A DNA stretch of 64,000 bases from Acinetobacter baretiae (lineage in GTDB: Bacteria; Pseudomonadota; Gammaproteobacteria; Pseudomonadales; Moraxellaceae): NCBI RefSeq assembly GCF_015627105.1, contig NZ_VTDM01000002.1:85934-149933 (forward strand), given 5' to 3'. The notes below the pieces were generated by a model, which was not told where the DNA came from, ran no database searches, and worked only from the letters and a program-made list of their open reading frames with translations. The position numbers were made by a program, and so were the translations under genes. Each line of letters begins with the position of its first letter. Positions within the stretch are counted from its first letter, which is position 1. Below, piece by piece: positions 44,202-53,368 of the stretch.

Positions 44202-46388
44202 ATGACACAGCAGACGCCATATCATGAAGATCAAGAAACCGACAACAATACATCAAGCAATACACATTTTGATGATATTTTAGGTCACTATATTACCCGC
44301 CGTGATCTTATCAAGAAAACAGCAAGCGGTACCATTGCATTGGCTTTAGCAGCAACAGTAACAGGATGTGCATCGCAAGGTACATCACAAGGCCAACAAA
44401 GATCATCGCACTTACCTACCACAAAACGCCCTGAAAAACTCTCGTTCAAACCTGTTGCAAAAAATAAATTAGACTTAATTAGTGTGCCAGATGGCTATCA
44501 AGTCAATGTGTTATATGCTTTAGGTGACTCAATTAACCCAAACTATGCAGATTGGAATGATCACAATATTCCATCAGGTCCAAGTTTTCAATTTCGTTCA
44601 GGCGATTGCCATGACGGCATTCACTTCTTCGGTTTAAATAAAAAAACCAAACGCCTAGATGACACCTTCTCTGAAGAAGGCCTTTTGGTCATGAACCATG
44701 AATATATCAACCCAACCTTCTTACATGCTAAAGGGCCAACTAAAGTCAATGGACACCGCCCAGAAGATGAAGTCATTCGTGAAAACAATGCTCATGGTGT
44801 TTCAGTGATTCATGTCAAAAAAAATGAAATTACCCAACATGTAGAAATTATTAAAAATTCCGTTTTTAACCGCCGTATTACGACATACACGCCAATGGAT
44901 TTTTCAGGAGCAGCGGCAGGTTCACCACTCCTTGCTACCCTATACTCACCAAAAGCACTCAAAGCACGTGGTACACACAATAATTGTGGTAATGGTTACA
45001 CACCGTGGGGAACATATTTAACGACTGAAGAAAATTTCATCGGTTATTTTCAGCGTTCATCTACAGATGATGCAAAACGCCAACCGCATGAAATTGCCGC
45101 ACTCAAACGTTATGGCTTAAAAGCAGGTTCAAGTTCAAAATATGAGTGGGATACAGCCATTGGGCAAATCGAACCACAAGACCACTATGATCGTTGGAAA
45201 GCCAATGCGATAGCCGAAACTGCAGCGAAAGATTATCGTAATGGCCCAAATACCTTTGGTTGGATGGTCGAAATCGATCCATTCGACATTAAACACAACC
45301 CAGTAAAACGTACTTCACTTGGGCGTTTTGCTCACGAAGATAGTGCTTGCCGAGCCGTTGAAGGCATGCCTTTGGCATTTTACATGGGCGATGACTCTCG
45401 AGGCGAATATATTTATAAATTTGTATCTCAAGCAAAATGGGACGCAAAAGACACCAATGCTGGTTATAAAGCAGGTGATAAATATATGGACAAGGGTACA
45501 TTGTATGTTGCCAAATTTAACCAAGATGGCTCAGGCCAATGGATTGAACTAAGCTATGGAAAAAATGGTTTAGATCAAAGTAATAAGACGTATCCATTTA
45601 GTAGCCAAGCAGACATTGTAACTTTTGCACGTATGGCAGCTGACAGTGTAGGCGCAACCAAAATGGATCGCCCTGAATGGTGTAGTATTAACCCTGAAAA
45701 TGGTGAAATCTACGTTACCCTCACCAACAACTCTAATCGTGGTAAAGACTACGCAACAGATGCTGCCAACCCACGTGCATATGAAGACCTATATGGTGAA
45801 AAGAAAGTCCAAAAAGGCAATGTAAATGGTCATGTCATTCGCTTTAAAGAACAAGATGACAAAACCACGGCGTTACAATTCCAATGGGATATTTATTTGT
45901 TTGGTGCTGAAGCAAGCATGAATCCAAATATTAATCTTTCAGGCTTAAGCGATAACAATGATTTTTCAAGCCCTGATGGGATGTGGTTTGATTCACGTGG
46001 CATTTTATGGCTACAAACAGACGACAGTGCATATACAGATGTGACCAACTGTATGATGCTTGCAGCACTTCCTGGCTACATTGGTGATGGTACAGTGGCG
46101 ACCACATCAAATGGACAACAAACGCGTGTAGGTGCAAAAGTCAACGATGATAATTTGCGTCGCTTCTTAGTTGGCCCTAAAGAAGCTGAAATTACAGGGA
46201 TTACCATGACACCTGATAATAAAGCCATTTTTGTTAATATTCAGCATCCTGGCGAAGAGTCTGAAAGTTACGACAAACCAAATAGTCATTGGCCTGCTTC
46301 TCAAAATGACATTTCGAACACAACTGCTCGCCCACGCTCAGCCACCATTGTTATTACCCGTAAAGACGGTGGACGTATTGCTGATTAA
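44202..46388 (+). CDS. phoX: PhoX-family alkaline phosphatase (Tat substrate, probable lipoprotein)
   Basis: A 728-aa calcium/iron-type phosphatase of the PhoX (DUF839) family, releasing phosphate from organic esters outside the inner membrane. The signal peptide is of Tat type: R33-R34 in ITRRDLIKKT, then a hydrophobic stretch ending VTGC, so C56 may be lipid-modified. PhoX blocks include EGLLVMNHEY, NNCGNGYTPWGTYLTTEEN, GWMVEIDPFD and SSPDGMWFDSRGILWLQTD. It lies directly after tatABC and behind a Pho box, with a strong terminator downstream. Confidence 0.92.
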   Translation: MTQQTPYHEDQETDNNTSSNTHFDDILGHYITRRDLIKKTASGTIALALAATVTGCASQGTSQGQQRSSHLPTTKRPEKLSFKPVAKNKLDLISVPDGYQVNVLYALGDSINPNYADWNDHNIPSGPSFQFRSGDCHDGIHFFGLNKKTKRLDDTFSEEGLLVMNHEYINPTFLHAKGPTKVNGHRPEDEVIRENNAHGVSVIHVKKNEITQHVEIIKNSVFNRRITTYTPMDFSGAAAGSPLLATLYSPKALKARGTHNNCGNGYTPWGTYLTTEENFIGYFQRSSTDDAKRQPHEIAALKRYGLKAGSSSKYEWDTAIGQIEPQDHYDRWKANAIAETAAKDYRNGPNTFGWMVEIDPFDIKHNPVKRTSLGRFAHEDSACRAVEGMPLAFYMGDDSRGEYIYKFVSQAKWDAKDTNAGYKAGDKYMDKGTLYVAKFNQDGSGQWIELSYGKNGLDQSNKTYPFSSQADIVTFARMAADSVGATKMDRPEWCSINPENGEIYVTLTNNSNRGKDYATDAANPRAYEDLYGEKKVQKGNVNGHVIRFKEQDDKTTALQFQWDIYLFGAEASMNPNINLSGLSDNNDFSSPDGMWFDSRGILWLQTDDSAYTDVTNCMMLAALPGYIGDGTVATTSNGQQTRVGAKVNDDNLRRFLVGPKEAEITGITMTPDNKAIFVNIQHPGEESESYDKPNSHWPASQNDISNTTARPRSATIVITRKDGGRIAD

Positions 46389-46414
46389 AGCCAACTTAAT
46401 GAAATAACCTCTAA

Positions 46415-46448
46415 AAAAGCAAGGGCATTCACTGCCCTTGCTTTTTTT
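46415..46448 (+). terminator. phoX terminator
   Basis: GCAAGGGCA, a 5-nt loop and TGCCCTTGC followed by seven Ts: strong Rho-independent terminator. Confidence 0.9.
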
Positions 46449-46563
46449 AGCATACACATACATACCATCTGTCATTCATTTGCAGATGTACTACTTAAAA
46501 TTTAACATTTTTAAGTCTGATTCGGTAAAATCACGATAACAATGAATATAAAGAGACATATGC

Positions 46564-47382
46564 ATGTTGATTTACCCCGACATTAACCCCATCGCACTTG
46601 AATTGGGCCCCCTTAAAGTACATTGGTATGGTGTCATGTACTTACTGGCTTTTTTATGTGCATGGGGCTTGGCCAGCTACAGAGCAAAACAGCGTACAGG
46701 TTGGGGAGCAGAAATGGTTTCTGATCTCATTTTCTATGGTGCGCTCGGTGTGGTCATTGGCGGACGTATTGGTTACGTTTTATTTTATGAGTTTGACCAG
46801 TTTTTAGCACATCCTTTATGGCTGTTCCAAGTATGGACAGGTGGGATGAGCTTTCATGGTGGATTCATTGGTGTCATGCTTGCCATGATTCTATGGTGTC
46901 GAAAATACCAAAAAACATGGTTTCAAACCATGGACTTTATTGCACCATGTGTCCCGACAGGGCTCATGTTTGGCCGTATTGGTAACTTTATTGGGGGGGA
47001 ATTATATGGTCGTGCAGTAACAGACCCAAACTATCCTTTTGGTATGATTTTTCCAACAGACCCTTTACATTTGGTACGCCACCCTTCACAAATTTATCAA
47101 GCCCTCTGTGAAGGCTTACTCTTATTTATTATACTGTGGTGGTATAGCTCTAAACCTCGTCCACGCATGGCAGTTTCAGCGCTCTTTTTAGCAGGCTACG
47201 GTGTTGCACGTTTTGTAATGGAATTTTTTAGAGAACCTGATGCAGATCAAGGGTACATTTTATTTGGTTGGATGACCAAAGGGCAAATTCTCTCGCTACC
47301 TATGATTATTATTGGTGTACTACTGATTGTGTGGGCATATAAACAAAAAATTTATGACTGGAATTACGCTCAAAAACTCTAA
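46564..47382 (+). CDS. lgt: Prolipoprotein diacylglyceryl transferase Lgt
   Basis: A 272-aa inner-membrane enzyme with about seven helices that transfers diacylglycerol from phosphatidylglycerol to the lipobox cysteine, the first step of lipoprotein maturation. The signature is [14 protein letters not shown] near residue 140. The essential Arg, first Asn, Glu and final Gly are present; the second Asn of many homologues is Gly here. [11 protein letters not shown] at the N-terminus and FHGGFIGV near 100 are also conserved. Confidence 0.96.
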   Translation: MLIYPDINPIALELGPLKVHWYGVMYLLAFLCAWGLASYRAKQRTGWGAEMVSDLIFYGALGVVIGGRIGYVLFYEFDQFLAHPLWLFQVWTGGMSFHGGFIGVMLAMILWCRKYQKTWFQTMDFIAPCVPTGLMFGRIGNFIGGELYGRAVTDPNYPFGMIFPTDPLHLVRHPSQIYQALCEGLLLFIILWWYSSKPRPRMAVSALFLAGYGVARFVMEFFREPDADQGYILFGWMTKGQILSLPMIIIGVLLIVWAYKQKIYDWNYAQKL

Positions 47383-47396
47383 TCATTGACTGTTTA

Positions 47397-47413
47397 GGGA
47401 GTCTTTGACTCCC
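47397..47413 (+). terminator. Hairpin after lgt
   Basis: GGGAGTC, TTT, GACTCCC: a tight 7-bp hairpin 15 nt after the lgt stop, followed after a few bases by CTTTTTAT. Probable terminator; it also lies in the leader of the next gene. Confidence 0.55.
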
Positions 47414-47439
47414 ATTCACTTTTTATATCAGACAAAACT

Positions 47440-47820
47440 ATGCTTGAATTTTGGTTTAACCCTTATACATCATTGGCTCGAAAATTGTGTATTTTAATAC
47501 TTGCAGTAATCATTGCCGTATCTTTACACCAATACTTCCCAATGCCAACAACATTACAACTGCTCTTTGTTGGAGCAGGAATCATGTTTTTAGTTTGTCG
47601 TTTATGTAAAATTTACGTGGTCAAAAACGATCCGCGCTTATTACTTTACAGAGTATTTACATGGATTCCATTGTCTTTTTTATGTGCTATTATTTTTGTA
47701 AAGGCATTTGATCAATTACTAATGTGGGGAATCCAAGGGATTGCCATCATGGTCATTAGTATTTGCTTATTGTCACCACATGTTTTATTTCAAAAGCCAA
47801 TACATGATCAAAATACTTAA
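47440..47820 (+). CDS. Small membrane protein, unrecognised
   Basis: A 126-aa protein with about four hydrophobic helices (near residues 15-35, 42-60, 75-95 and 100-118) and short basic loops. I do not recognise a family. The ATG at 47440 begins a hydrophobic N-terminus with no cleavage site. It overlaps the next membrane-protein gene by 17 nt, so the pair probably works or is made together. Confidence 0.6.
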   Translation: MLEFWFNPYTSLARKLCILILAVIIAVSLHQYFPMPTTLQLLFVGAGIMFLVCRLCKIYVVKNDPRLLLYRVFTWIPLSFLCAIIFVKAFDQLLMWGIQGIAIMVISICLLSPHVLFQKPIHDQNT

Positions 47821-48154
47821 CCATCCAAAACAGTTTAGAACCTTTCAACTCGTGACTGTTATGATCAGTGCTGGCTTAATTGTCAAACTTCAGCATTATG
47901 CTTCTTTAACCACCACATGGGTCATCATGAGCCTGATTACAGGTATTTTTATCGTAGTGTATGGTCAATACTGTATTCGGTTGAATTGGAGTAAATATAG
48001 CATTTGGGTCATTCCAACGGTCTTTTTAATACTACTCAATCTCAGTATTTCTACATCATATATTTCGCTTAACCTACAGGCCATCTTATTTGCCATTTTG
48101 GGACTAAATTTAAGTTATCGATTTTTACCTCAGATAAAAGCCAATCGAGAATAG
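47804..48154 (+). CDS. Small membrane protein, unrecognised, coupled to the previous gene
   Basis: A 116-aa protein with about four hydrophobic segments (about 17-35, 40-58, 70-85 and 88-105). The frame is open further upstream, but the ATG at 47804 (MIKILNHPKQFRTFQ) overlaps the previous gene by just 17 nt and gives a compact protein. No family is recognised; size and layout resemble its neighbour, which suggests a divergent duplicate or a two-subunit membrane complex. Confidence 0.55.
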   Translation: MIKILNHPKQFRTFQLVTVMISAGLIVKLQHYASLTTTWVIMSLITGIFIVVYGQYCIRLNWSKYSIWVIPTVFLILLNLSISTSYISLNLQAILFAILGLNLSYRFLPQIKANRE

Positions 48155-48220
48155 CACCCACTGCTTCAATCGTATAAAATGGTCGCCTTTAGACAATAGC
48201 TCACAACACAAAGGACAGCC

Positions 48221-49063
48221 ATGAAAGCATATCATGACCTATTACAGCGTATTCTTGACCAAGGTGGTGACAAAAGTGACCGTACAGGTACGGGAACACG
48301 GTCTGTTTTTGGGCATCAGATGCGCTTTGATTTATCAGAAGGTTTTCCACTGCTAACGACAAAAAAAGTGCATTTTCGCTCCATTGCGATAGAACTTTTG
48401 TGGTTTTTAAATGGTGACACCCATGTCAAATATCTTAAAGACAATAAAGTCTCTATTTGGAATGAATGGGCAACTGCGGAACAAACAGCAAAATTTAACC
48501 GACCAGAAGGTGAACTTGGGCCTGTATATGGGCATCAGTGGCGTAATTTTGGCGCCAGCAAAAATACAGATGGTACGTACCAAAACAATGGTTTTGACCA
48601 AATTTCTTGGTTAATTCAAGAAATAAAAAACAATCCTGATTCACGTCGATTAATTGTTTCAGGTTGGAATCCCAATGAAGCCACTCAAGTGGCTTTACCT
48701 CCATGCCATACCTTATTTCAATTTTTTGTGCACGATGGCAAACTCTCATGCCAACTCTATCAACGCAGTGCAGATGTCTTTTTAGGCGTGCCATTTAATA
48801 TTGCAAGCTATGCATTACTCACACATATGATCGCTCAGGTCTGTGATTTGGCTGTTGGTGATTTTGTATGGACGGGTGGAGATACTCACCTATACAGTAA
48901 TCATTTCGAACAAGCGAAACTGCAATTGTCTCGCACCCCGTTACCCCTGTGTCAACTCAAACTAAACCCTCAAATCAAGTGCATTTTTGATTTTAGCTTT
49001 GACGATATTGAAATTATGAATTATCAATCACATGATGCAATTAAAGCACCGGTGGCTGTATGA
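48221..49063 (+). CDS. thyA: Thymidylate synthase ThyA
   Basis: A 280-aa enzyme methylating dUMP to dTMP with methylenetetrahydrofolate. The active-site cysteine lies in [10 protein letters not shown], and the preceding [12 protein letters not shown] and following [22 protein letters not shown] are conserved ThyA blocks. It is about 16 residues longer than the E. coli protein, as in related bacteria. Its stop overlaps the folA start (ATGA), coupling thymidylate synthesis to regeneration of tetrahydrofolate. Confidence 0.97.
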   Translation: MKAYHDLLQRILDQGGDKSDRTGTGTRSVFGHQMRFDLSEGFPLLTTKKVHFRSIAIELLWFLNGDTHVKYLKDNKVSIWNEWATAEQTAKFNRPEGELGPVYGHQWRNFGASKNTDGTYQNNGFDQISWLIQEIKNNPDSRRLIVSGWNPNEATQVALPPCHTLFQFFVHDGKLSCQLYQRSADVFLGVPFNIASYALLTHMIAQVCDLAVGDFVWTGGDTHLYSNHFEQAKLQLSRTPLPLCQLKLNPQIKCIFDFSFDDIEIMNYQSHDAIKAPVAV

Positions 49064-49590
49064 TTGAAGATATTGAAATCATTCATGTAGTGGCCATGGA
49101 TCAACAACAATGTATTGGTAAAAATAATGATTTGCCGTGGCATATTTCAGCAGATTTACAACATTTTAAAAAAATCACTCAAGGTGGCGTCGTGGTTATG
49201 GGCAGAAAGACCCTAGAATCTATGGGGCGCTGTTTACCTAAACGAGTCAATTGGGTGATTACTCGAGATCAAAATTGGTCTTATAACGGTGCTAAAGTTG
49301 GACACAGTATCGATGAAGTCCTTCATTTGGCTTTAACCGATGTGAAGCAGAGCGAACAACCGCATAAGCTTTTTATTATTGGGGGGGCTGAAATATTCAA
49401 ACAAACGATCGAATATGCAGATCGTTTAGAACTTACCCATGTTCATGTCACAGTAGAACAAGGTGAAGCGTTTTACCCAAAAATCCCATCACACTTTGAA
49501 AAAATCACCAGTGAACATCACACCGATCATTCATCTGGTATTGAATTTGAATTTGCAAGCTATACTACTTCCTTAAAATCACCTATATAA
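49060..49590 (+). CDS. folA: Dihydrofolate reductase FolA
   Basis: A 176-aa enzyme reducing dihydrofolate with [25 protein letters not shown] contains the substrate-binding acidic residue, [12 protein letters not shown] binds NADPH, and [10 protein letters not shown] is the second cofactor motif. The first ~10 residues are longer than in E. coli. Coupled to thyA by a 4-nt overlap. An inverted repeat follows. Confidence 0.95.
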   Translation: MIEDIEIIHVVAMDQQQCIGKNNDLPWHISADLQHFKKITQGGVVVMGRKTLESMGRCLPKRVNWVITRDQNWSYNGAKVGHSIDEVLHLALTDVKQSEQPHKLFIIGGAEIFKQTIEYADRLELTHVHVTVEQGEAFYPKIPSHFEKITSEHHTDHSSGIEFEFASYTTSLKSPI

Positions 49591-49608
49591 ACCATTCTGC
49601 TTTTTACT

Positions 49609-49648
49609 ACATTTAATGATGGTTTTATCTCAAGCCATCATTAAATGT
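49609..49648 (+). terminator. Hairpin after folA
   Basis: ACATTTAATGATGG (49609-49622) and its exact reverse complement (49635-49648) enclose a 12-nt loop. A/T-rich DNA follows. Likely thyA-folA transcript end. Confidence 0.6.
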
Positions 49649-49730
49649 AAACATTTTCTATTATCAAATCATCCATACTGCTCCTATCGCCTACATTCAT
49701 CGACAAAATTCTATAGAAAATATATAAATT

Positions 49731-49937
49731 AACCCGAATCGCAAACAAGAAATACAATTAAGCGACTGTTTTATATATTCTTATTTCAATTACACTATTT
49801 TTCTTTACCATCTTGTATTACAAATAAGCTAATTTCACCTTAAAAAATAAAACATAAGGGATAGAAAATTGATGCTATATATGGAAAAAGAATATATATG
49901 ATTGATTTTAAATAAAATTTTATCCGTGATTAAGGTT
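49731..49937 (+). mobile_element. MITE-like element A
   Basis: A 207-bp A/T-rich element with ends AACCCGAATC and GATTAAGGTT (imperfect inverted repeats) and exact 5-bp flanking repeats AAATT (49726-49730 and 49938-49942). No internal gene. It is related to the elements at 50081, 54447, 55231 and 57268 and shares two perfect blocks with the fragment at 41459-41581. Confidence 0.7.
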
Positions 49938-50080
49938 AAATTAACCTTTTAAAACCTAGATGACATCACGATGTTTAACCCATTGTCTCGAAACTCAATT
50001 ACTGTTTATGGCGTATATTATAATTTTCAAATCACCCACCTAAACCATATATCAATTATCTGCATGTAAGGCCTCATTTA

Positions 50081-50296
50081 ACTCAAATCCTTCTTTTTTT
50101 TATTTTAGAATCATTAACTTATGAGATTTTAATCAAATAGTGAAAATGATGTAGTATATACTTTTAGTCATTCAGAGCTGTTTTTTTTAAGGGAAATCGG
50201 TTTATTCCTTATACTAGACTGTAAAAGAAAGCACTTATTTTATATAAAAAATATAAAACCGTCGCTTACTTGAATGTCTTAAACAGGATTCGGGTT
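50081..50296 (-). mobile_element. MITE-like element C2
   Basis: A 216-bp element whose right end reads CTTAAACAGGATTCGGGTT and whose left end begins ACTCAAATCC. It is flanked by exact repeats ATTTA (50076-50080 and 50297-50301). The right end overlaps the 3' end of the FMN reductase gene, supplying its final five codons and stop. It is very similar to the element at 54447-54660. Confidence 0.75.
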
Positions 50297-50842
50297 ATTT
50301 AACAATAATTCAGCCTCACATATCAAATCATACAGCATGTTCTGATAACCCTGTAAATCAACACTAGGCTGAATGAGCTTTTCTTCATTATTGAACTGTA
50401 AATCCTTCAATTTTACTTCTATACGACCACTTAAATTGTGCATATGTAGACCTGTTATGATCTGTTGAAATTGATCTGCCGCCTTACCTCCTCCCCTATT
50501 TGCATAAGAAACGATGAGTGCTACTTTATCATTCCACTCTGCATATAAGTGATCGACTGCATTTTTTAGGGATGCAGGATAACCCCAATTATATTGAGGA
50601 AAAACAAATACAAATAAATCACCACTTGCTATTTTTTGACTCCATTGTTGAGTGTGATGTTGTAGATATTTTCCTGTCGCAGGCAGATATGGCTCATCAT
50701 CTAATGGTAAATACCATTCTTTTAAATCAATGATCTCAACATCATTATTCATTTTTTCTTGAATACTTTGCAAAACCCACTTTGATATCTGTGGGCCGAT
50801 ACGTCCTTGACGTACACTTGCTGTGATAATTTTAATATTCAT
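50279..50842 (-). CDS. NADPH-dependent FMN reductase family protein with element-derived C-terminus
   Basis: A 187-aa flavodoxin-fold reductase. IITASVRQGRIGPQISKWV is the FMN phosphate loop, and FVFPQYNWGYPASLKNAVDH near residue 80 and SYANRGGGKAADQF near 112 are family motifs. It probably reduces FMN, quinones or azo-type acceptors; the physiological role is unknown. The last residues NPNPV and the stop are encoded by the end of a MITE-like element (50081-50296), so the original C-terminus was replaced. It is divergent from dusA. Confidence 0.82.
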   Translation of the reverse strand: MNIKIITASVRQGRIGPQISKWVLQSIQEKMNNDVEIIDLKEWYLPLDDEPYLPATGKYLQHHTQQWSQKIASGDLFVFVFPQYNWGYPASLKNAVDHLYAEWNDKVALIVSYANRGGGKAADQFQQIITGLHMHNLSGRIEVKLKDLQFNNEEKLIQPSVDLQGYQNMLYDLICEAELLLNNPNPV

Positions 50843-51042
50843 CAGTCGCTCAAGTTCTCAAATATTTTCTAAAAGTTATATGCTAAAACCACCACGTCTT
50901 TTGTGTTTTAGCAATCTATTTTTAACATGTCATTTTGTTAACGATCTTAATTTTCATATAATCATATTTACAAGATGCAAAAAAAATTGAAATAGCGTTA
51001 AATACCCACTTTAGCAACACAAATGCAAAAGGTTATACTTCC

Positions 51043-52074
51043 ATGAGTACTTCAAACACCCTCAATTTATCTAAAAAACCACGCATTAGTGTTGCCCCGA
51101 TGATGGATTGGACCACCAAAGATTATCGCTATTTTGCTCGTTTATTTAATCCAAATATTGTTTTATATACAGAGATGGTCACAACTGGCGCAATCATATT
51201 TGGTGATGAAAAAAGACATTTAGATTTTAATACACAAGAACAGCCTCTTGTATTACAACTTGGTGGGTCAAGCCCAAAAGATCTCGCACATTGTAGCAAA
51301 ATAGGTCAAGACTATGGTTATCAAGAAATTAACTTGAATGTCGGTTGCCCAAGCGACCGAGTACAAAATAATAAAATTGGTGCATGTTTAATGGCTGAAC
51401 CAGACTTGGTTGCAGAATGCATTACGAGCATGCAACACGCTGTTCAGATTCCTGTGCATATTAAACACCGCATTGGCATTGATGACATGCAATCTTATGA
51501 AGAAATGCTTCATTTTGTCGACACTGTAGCAGCCACAGGATGCCAACACTTTGTAGTTCATGCACGCATTGCTTTACTTAAAGGTTTATCGCCTAAAGAA
51601 AACCGTGATGTACCACCATTACGTTATGAAGATGTCTATCGTCTAAAACGCGAACGCCCACATTTATTTATTGAAATCAATGGTGGCATCAAAACGGTTG
51701 AAGAAACACTACAACATTTAAAACATGTAGATGGTGTGATGATCGGACGTGAGGCCTATCATAATCCCTACTTGCTTGCTGAAATTGGACACGCTTTATG
51801 GAATGATGAACATCCTGATCGCTTTGATATCATTCAAAATATGCTGCCTTATATTGAACAACGTTTAGCACAAGGTGCTCCATTATCCATTATTACTCGA
51901 CATATTTTAGGTTTATTTCAAAATTTGCCAGGAGCTAGAAAATGGCGACAAGCACTAAGTGGTGGACAAGCTAAAACCATAGATGACATCCATCACGCGG
52001 TGCAGCAAATGCAAGATGCCATTCAGCGTACAGAGGCATATTTAGCACAACATCAATCTATAAATGATGAGTGA
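51043..52074 (+). CDS. dusA: tRNA-dihydrouridine synthase DusA
   Basis: A 343-aa FMN enzyme reducing uridines in the tRNA D-loop (positions 20/20a in DusA). It has a TIM barrel with VAPMMDWTTKDYRYFARL at the start, the active-site cysteine in LNVGCPSDRVQ near residue 105, and HARIALLKGLSPKENR near 178, which is diagnostic of DusA over DusB/C. Then comes EINGGIKTVEE and a helical C-terminal RNA-binding domain. Length fits. Confidence 0.94.
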   Translation: MSTSNTLNLSKKPRISVAPMMDWTTKDYRYFARLFNPNIVLYTEMVTTGAIIFGDEKRHLDFNTQEQPLVLQLGGSSPKDLAHCSKIGQDYGYQEINLNVGCPSDRVQNNKIGACLMAEPDLVAECITSMQHAVQIPVHIKHRIGIDDMQSYEEMLHFVDTVAATGCQHFVVHARIALLKGLSPKENRDVPPLRYEDVYRLKRERPHLFIEINGGIKTVEETLQHLKHVDGVMIGREAYHNPYLLAEIGHALWNDEHPDRFDIIQNMLPYIEQRLAQGAPLSIITRHILGLFQNLPGARKWRQALSGGQAKTIDDIHHAVQQMQDAIQRTEAYLAQHQSINDE

Positions 52075-52116
52075 TTGCACTCAAATTGGTACTTGTAATC
52101 TGTAAAAATTCATTTC

Positions 52117-52839
52117 ATGATACTCGAATTCTATTTAAAAAATTCTCCGCTCATGAAATTATTTCACGGTTGGACCATGTTCGAAAAAATATGGCTTGCT
52201 GTCTTTACAATAATACAGTTTATTTTATTTTTTTGGTGGCAACAAAGTACCATTGATCTGATTTGTGCTTTATCTAACATGTTATGCGTGGTTCTTGTCG
52301 CTAAAGGGCGTATTGAAAACTTCTTCTTTGGTGTGATTGCCACTTCACTCTACGCCTATATTTCCTACAAAAATCAAATTTTTGGTGAAGCCATGCTCAG
52401 TGGTTTCTTTTATCTTCCCATGCAATTTATTGGCTTATACTTTTGGTTAAAACACCGTAGTCAAACTCAAACAGCCCATACCGATGTTGAAGTCAAAAAT
52501 TTAACAGGCAAAGGTTGGATCATCATGCTGGCTGTGGTTGCTATTTGTTCTTTCAGCTACGCAGAATTTTTAGCTTACCTCAATGCACAACAGGTCCATT
52601 TAGATTCAATTACTGTGGTGATTTGCATCATTGCACAAATTTTAATGACCATGCGTTACTCAGAACAGTGGTTTTTATGGGTCACCTCTAATATTTTGGG
52701 CATGATTATTTGGGTCAATGCTGGCAACTATGCCATGGTGATGATGACTTGTGCATCATTATTTAATGCATTGTACGGCTGGTATCACTGGCATAAGCAG
52801 GCCAAAAAAAATCAACAGACAAATATTTCATCGTCCTGA
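52117..52839 (+). CDS. pnuC: PnuC-family nicotinamide riboside transporter
   Basis: A membrane protein of up to 240 aa with about seven helices, of the PnuC vitamin transporter family. Conserved features are CALSNMLCVVLVAKGRIENFFFGV near residue 50, FYLPMQFIGLYFWLKH near 100 and TVVICIIAQILMTMRYSEQW near 165. The start is uncertain: 52117, 52153 and 52177 are all in-frame ATGs with weak ribosome sites. No riboswitch or nadR-like gene is adjacent. Confidence 0.85.
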   Translation: MILEFYLKNSPLMKLFHGWTMFEKIWLAVFTIIQFILFFWWQQSTIDLICALSNMLCVVLVAKGRIENFFFGVIATSLYAYISYKNQIFGEAMLSGFFYLPMQFIGLYFWLKHRSQTQTAHTDVEVKNLTGKGWIIMLAVVAICSFSYAEFLAYLNAQQVHLDSITVVICIIAQILMTMRYSEQWFLWVTSNILGMIIWVNAGNYAMVMMTCASLFNALYGWYHWHKQAKKNQQTNISSS

Positions 52840-52888
52840 AATATATGCGATTTATATTCAAAAACAGCATATAAAAATGAGATAAAAC

Positions 52889-53368
52889 ATGGGCTGTATA
52901 TTTTGTAAAATGGTCAATAAAGAGTTACAACATCATATTGTAGCGGAAGACGAACATTTCCTTGCATTTTTGTCTTTATTTCCAAACACGCTTGGCACGA
53001 CTGTGGTTATTCCTAAAAAGCATTACAGCAGTTATGCTTTTGATCTTGAAGATCAAGTATTACATGAGCTTGTTCAATTCACGCGAACTGTGGCAAAAAA
53101 GCTAGATCATTTTTTTGATGATGTTGGCCGAACTGCGATGGTATTTGAAGGCTTTGGTGTAGACCATGTTCATGCAAAACTGTTTCCAATGCATGGTACA
53201 GCGCACACCAACCAACAATGGCAAGCGATTAACTCACCGATTGATCATTATTTTGAACAATACCCGGGCTATATTTCAACCCATGACGCAGCGCAAGCCA
53301 ATCATGAAAACCTTGCTTATTTAGCAGCACAAATAAGAGCTTTAAAGTCAAATGACTCTGGCATCTAG
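52889..53368 (+). CDS. HIT-family protein
   Basis: A 159-aa histidine-triad nucleotide hydrolase/transferase relative. The N-terminal CIFCKMVNKE includes the CxxC-like zinc pair. The triad region reads GVDHVHAKLFPMHG near residue 90: the first and the catalytic second His are present and the third position is Lys, a variant known in some HIT subgroups. The substrate is unknown, probably a nucleoside phosphoramidate or dinucleotide. Its 3' end overlaps the convergent tcdA gene by 21 nt. Confidence 0.87.
   Translation: MGCIFCKMVNKELQHHIVAEDEHFLAFLSLFPNTLGTTVVIPKKHYSSYAFDLEDQVLHELVQFTRTVAKKLDHFFDDVGRTAMVFEGFGVDHVHAKLFPMHGTAHTNQQWQAINSPIDHYFEQYPGYISTHDAAQANHENLAYLAAQIRALKSNDSGI

Larger units (their letters stand above)
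49591..50278. other. Spacer with folA hairpin and two MITE-like elements
   Basis: The 688 bp between folA and the FMN reductase gene hold the folA hairpin, element A (49731-49937) and most of element C2 (50081-50296). The 140 bp between the elements are A/T-rich with no clear gene. Confidence 0.6.

Noticed and set aside
53160..53200. Loss of the third histidine in the HIT motif as a sign of an inactive enzyme
   Set aside because: The catalytic middle histidine is present, and Lys at this place occurs in known HIT subgroups, so inactivity cannot be claimed.
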